In this document: in pieces, positions 62,099 through 64,000 of the stretch
Layout of the letters: each line of letters begins with the position of its first letter
Numbering within the stretch: the first letter of the stretch is position 1
Source: Caldilineaceae bacterium
GTDB taxonomy: Bacteria; Chloroflexota; Anaerolineae; Caldilineales; Caldilineaceae
Direction: 5' to 3'
DNA: 64,000 bases
Assembly: GCA_022842065.1 (NCBI GenBank)
Contig: JALHQH010000011.1
Location: forward strand, 254,954-318,953
Notes under the pieces: model-generated
Told to the model about the DNA's origin: nothing
The model's database searches: none
The model's input: only the letters and a program-made list of their open reading frames with translations
Program-made: the position numbers and the translations under genes

Positions 62099-63217
62099 AT
62101 GGCTGCTGATCTACTGCAAATCACCGAAGTGCTGACTACTGCGCTGCTGCGCAAGCTGGGGGACGAAGTTGACCTGATCTTTCGTTACGGCTCCTTCATT
62201 CGCGGCAACACCCACGCCTATTCCGACCTCGATATCTCCTATGTGCCGGTCCACGAGGAGACGGGCTATCACATCACCGTGACCGTGGGCGATATGCTCT
62301 GTGATCTCTACCCGATCCGCTGGTCACAACTGGAGAGCATGGCCCGCTTTGAAAATGTCAGCAGCACGGTGCTGTTGAACTACCAGATTGTCTACCAGCG
62401 CTCGGCGGCTGCGGGGGAACGGCTGGGGCGGTTGGCGGATCAACTGCGGGCATTGTTGCAACCGGCGGCGCGCTCGCTGATGGTGCGCAAGGCGCAGGAA
62501 TACTTGCAACGGGCCGGCTATCCCTATTATCTCTTACGCCAACAGGCTGCAGCCGGTCATTTACTCGCCTGCATGCAGCAAGCGCAGAGCATTGTCGGGA
62601 TTGTTACGCACGCGCTAGCCATCTTCAACCAACAGGTGGTGGACACACGCAAGCTGGACCAGATCCTGGCGCTGCCGCACTTGCCGGAGAACTTTGCATC
62701 GTCCGTTGCGCGGATCACCAACGCCACCGCCCCGGATGAGCTGCTCAGCGGCTGTGACGCGCTCCTTGATGCAACCCACGCGCTGCTGCTGGCGGCGCAA
62801 CGGCAACGCCCCGACCCCAACGTAACTTATGCCACTGCCTTTGGCGCCGGCTACCCGGAGATCAAAGGGGATCTGCAACATATCCTCCTGGCCTGTGCGC
62901 GCAAAGATAGCTTTTCCTTGAAGCGCTTGCTCGTCTCACTCTACCATGAATTGGCTTTGGCGCTGGCCAAAGCGGAGACCGGCATCAGCTATAGCGGATT
63001 CAACAGTCTGGCTGACTATGAGCAGGATTTGGTGGCACTCGGCTTCCCGGCCTTGTTGCCATCTGTGGAGGCTGGCGATTTTACCGAACTGCACCGTCAG
63101 TGTCTAGCTTTTGATCGTCATCTGCGCCCATTTCTTACCGACCGTGGTGTGAATCTCTACGACTTTGCTACCGTTGCTAAATTGCAAGAGCAGCTGGCGT
63201 TACCTGATAAAAAATAA
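62099..63217 (+). CDS. Nucleotidyltransferase-fold protein
   Basis: 372 residues. The polymerase-beta-type core is visible: LIFRYGSFIRGNTHAYSDLDISYV has the GS loop and the metal-binding DLD pair. A long helical domain follows, with a C-terminal DUF4111-like or HEPN-like appearance. It could be an aminoglycoside-nucleotidyltransferase-like enzyme or a protein modifier. Start ATG 62099 lies soon after AAGGAACG. Confidence 0.78.
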   Translation: MAADLLQITEVLTTALLRKLGDEVDLIFRYGSFIRGNTHAYSDLDISYVPVHEETGYHITVTVGDMLCDLYPIRWSQLESMARFENVSSTVLLNYQIVYQRSAAAGERLGRLADQLRALLQPAARSLMVRKAQEYLQRAGYPYYLLRQQAAAGHLLACMQQAQSIVGIVTHALAIFNQQVVDTRKLDQILALPHLPENFASSVARITNATAPDELLSGCDALLDATHALLLAAQRQRPDPNVTYATAFGAGYPEIKGDLQHILLACARKDSFSLKRLLVSLYHELALALAKAETGISYSGFNSLADYEQDLVALGFPALLPSVEAGDFTELHRQCLAFDRHLRPFLTDRGVNLYDFATVAKLQEQLALPDKK

Positions 63218-63296
63218 ACACCGATAAACACGAATTTTTATTTCTATCTGTGGCAAAAAAGTCCTGCAGTGATTGCGAATGTACCCAAAGGAAACC

Positions 63297-63797
63297 ATGA
63301 AATCAACCGGCGCTTTTAAATTGCTCCGTTTTGCGGAACTGAAACAGTGGCTTTACCGCGATGGTCGTCCCAACTGGTTGGCCCAAATGCTCAACCGCGG
63401 TTGGGCGACGATCCATGCCTTGGGGATTGCACCCAACTATCTGGTCACGCTGGAGGTGCGCGGCCACAAATCGGGACGCCCAATCACGCTGCCGCTGGTG
63501 ATGACGGTGCTGCATGGTGAGCGCTATCTTGTTTCGATGTTGGGAACGGAAGCGACATGGGTGCGCAATGTTCAGGCTGCCGGCGGTCAAGCAACGTTGA
63601 TTCATGGCCGCCGCGAGACCGTGCGCCTGGAAGCGATTGCCCTGAATCAGCGCGCGCCGATCCTAAAGCGTTACTTGCAGCGCGCCCCCGGTGCCAGACC
63701 ACACATTCCTGTTGACAAAGATGCACCGTTGGCCGCGTTCGAACTGATCGCGTCACAATTTCCGGTCTTTCGGGTTGTGCCGGCATCGGTAAAGTGA
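63297..63797 (+). CDS. Deazaflavin-dependent nitroreductase-family protein
   Basis: 166 residues from ATG 63297, with AAAGGA upstream; TTG 63273 would add eight residues. The split-barrel core is seen in LVTLEVRGHKSGRPITLPLVMTVLHGERYLVSMLGTEATWVRNVQAAGG, matching Ddn/nitroreductase PF04075. Members use F420H2 or, in some lineages, other flavins; whether this organism makes F420 cannot be told. The physiological substrate is unknown. Confidence 0.85.
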   Translation: MKSTGAFKLLRFAELKQWLYRDGRPNWLAQMLNRGWATIHALGIAPNYLVTLEVRGHKSGRPITLPLVMTVLHGERYLVSMLGTEATWVRNVQAAGGQATLIHGRRETVRLEAIALNQRAPILKRYLQRAPGARPHIPVDKDAPLAAFELIASQFPVFRVVPASVK

Positions 63798-63814
63798 AAT
63801 GACAGATCTTTCGT

Positions 63815-63848
63815 TTCCTTGTCATCGGCTCACCCCGATGACAAGGAA
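63815..63848. terminator. Stem-loop after the reductase gene
   Basis: TTCCTTGTCATCGG (63815-63828) and its exact complement (63835-63848) form 14 pairs with a six-base loop. No U-run follows. It is 18 bases after the stop and may mark the mRNA end. Confidence 0.6.
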
Positions 63849-63912
63849 GTGTTATGGACAAACCGGATGATACCGACGGGTCACCTTGTGATACTGTTGC
63901 ACTATCTTACAA

Positions 63913-63993
63913 CGGGATTCAAATCCCGGCCTGACAACGAGAAGCCGCCTCAGCGGCTGAGAAAACGATCCTAGCCGCTGAGGCGGCTTCTCG
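63913..63993. repeat. Two nested-style hairpins at the right edge
   Basis: A small hairpin CGGGATT/AATCCCG (63913-63928) is followed by a 21-pair perfect stem: 63938-63958 with 63973-63993 (words GAGAAGCCGCCTCAGCGGCT) and a 14-base loop. It could be a strong terminator or another dispersed palindrome; the window ends before any U-run can be judged. Confidence 0.75.
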
Positions 63994-64000
63994 CTGTTAT

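Noticed and set aside
62099..63217. Aminoglycoside nucleotidyltransferase as a firm call
   Set aside because: Only the general nucleotidyltransferase core is visible; the helical part is not diagnostic.
63890..63935. tRNA-like T-arm (GGGATTCAAATCCC)
   Set aside because: The loop and stem register do not fit a seven-base T-loop on a five-pair stem, and no anticodon or acceptor arm can be drawn around it.

Overview
The window looks like chromosomal DNA of a free-living heterotrophic bacterium, most likely a Chloroflexota member (Anaerolineae, Caldilineae or Ardenticatenia-like). The support is indirect: moderately high GC, a large secreted repeat-domain protein ending in FLPLVQR (a tail I associate with secreted Chloroflexota proteins), T-box control of tryptophan genes, Uma2, DUF4058 and AIM24 family proteins, and many intergenic palindromes. 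There is no rRNA, no convincing tRNA, no CRISPR array, no phage and no transposase gene. The phylum call is an inference.

Layout. 1-3064: 3' part of a giant secreted protein. 3.5-5.5 kb: SMR-like membrane protein, lipoprotein, short-chain dehydrogenase. 5.7-8.0 kb: a quinone/catechol stress cluster (MarR regulator, ring-cleaving dioxygenase, carboxylesterase) like the Bacillus mhq genes, with a matching putative operator in front of both the regulator and the dioxygenase. 9.0-17.7 kb: a tryptophan region with a near-perfect sigma-70 promoter, a T-box leader with a TGG specifier, then trpE, a tautomerase, trpS, a methyltransferase-like gene, trpG, a phosphotransferase, trpD, two solitary HicB-like genes and trpC. 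trpF, trpB and trpA are absent. 17.8-26 kb: S9 peptidase, sugar ABC transporter (binding protein plus a single polypeptide carrying both permeases), two Uma2 proteins and an orphan OppD-type ATPase.

26-39 kb, mostly minus strand: PQQ-type sugar dehydrogenase with PA14 domain, formyltransferase, YggX, cold-shock protein, and an amino-sugar cluster (nagA, nagB, isochorismatase-like hydrolase, EamA transporter, Gfo/Idh/MocA oxidoreductase), then AIM24-like protein, hydroxyacid dehydrogenase and YceI lipoprotein. 39.5-46 kb: an overlapping three-gene unit (TIM-barrel isomerase, a deoxyribosyltransferase-DinB fusion, an LTA-synthase-like sulfatase), another Gfo/Idh/MocA oxidoreductase and tandem DUF4058 genes. 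46-50 kb: solitary VapB-like antitoxin and a probable metalloid operon (ArsR, flavoprotein with a vicinal-cysteine tail, MFS exporter). 50-64 kb: SH3b protein, a string of membrane hydrolases and small membrane proteins, GH1 beta-glucosidase, cyclase, epimerase, nucleotidyltransferase and a deazaflavin-type reductase.

The most unusual property is between the genes. At least nine loci carry short words repeated in tandem followed by their reverse complement, nearly always starting at or within a few bases of a stop codon. Several further loci hold long perfect palindromes or MITE-like elements, and two families recur (termini CTAGTACAGTG, and a GCATCCCC-type hairpin). The genome therefore appears to use, or be colonised by, repetitive stem-loops at gene ends.
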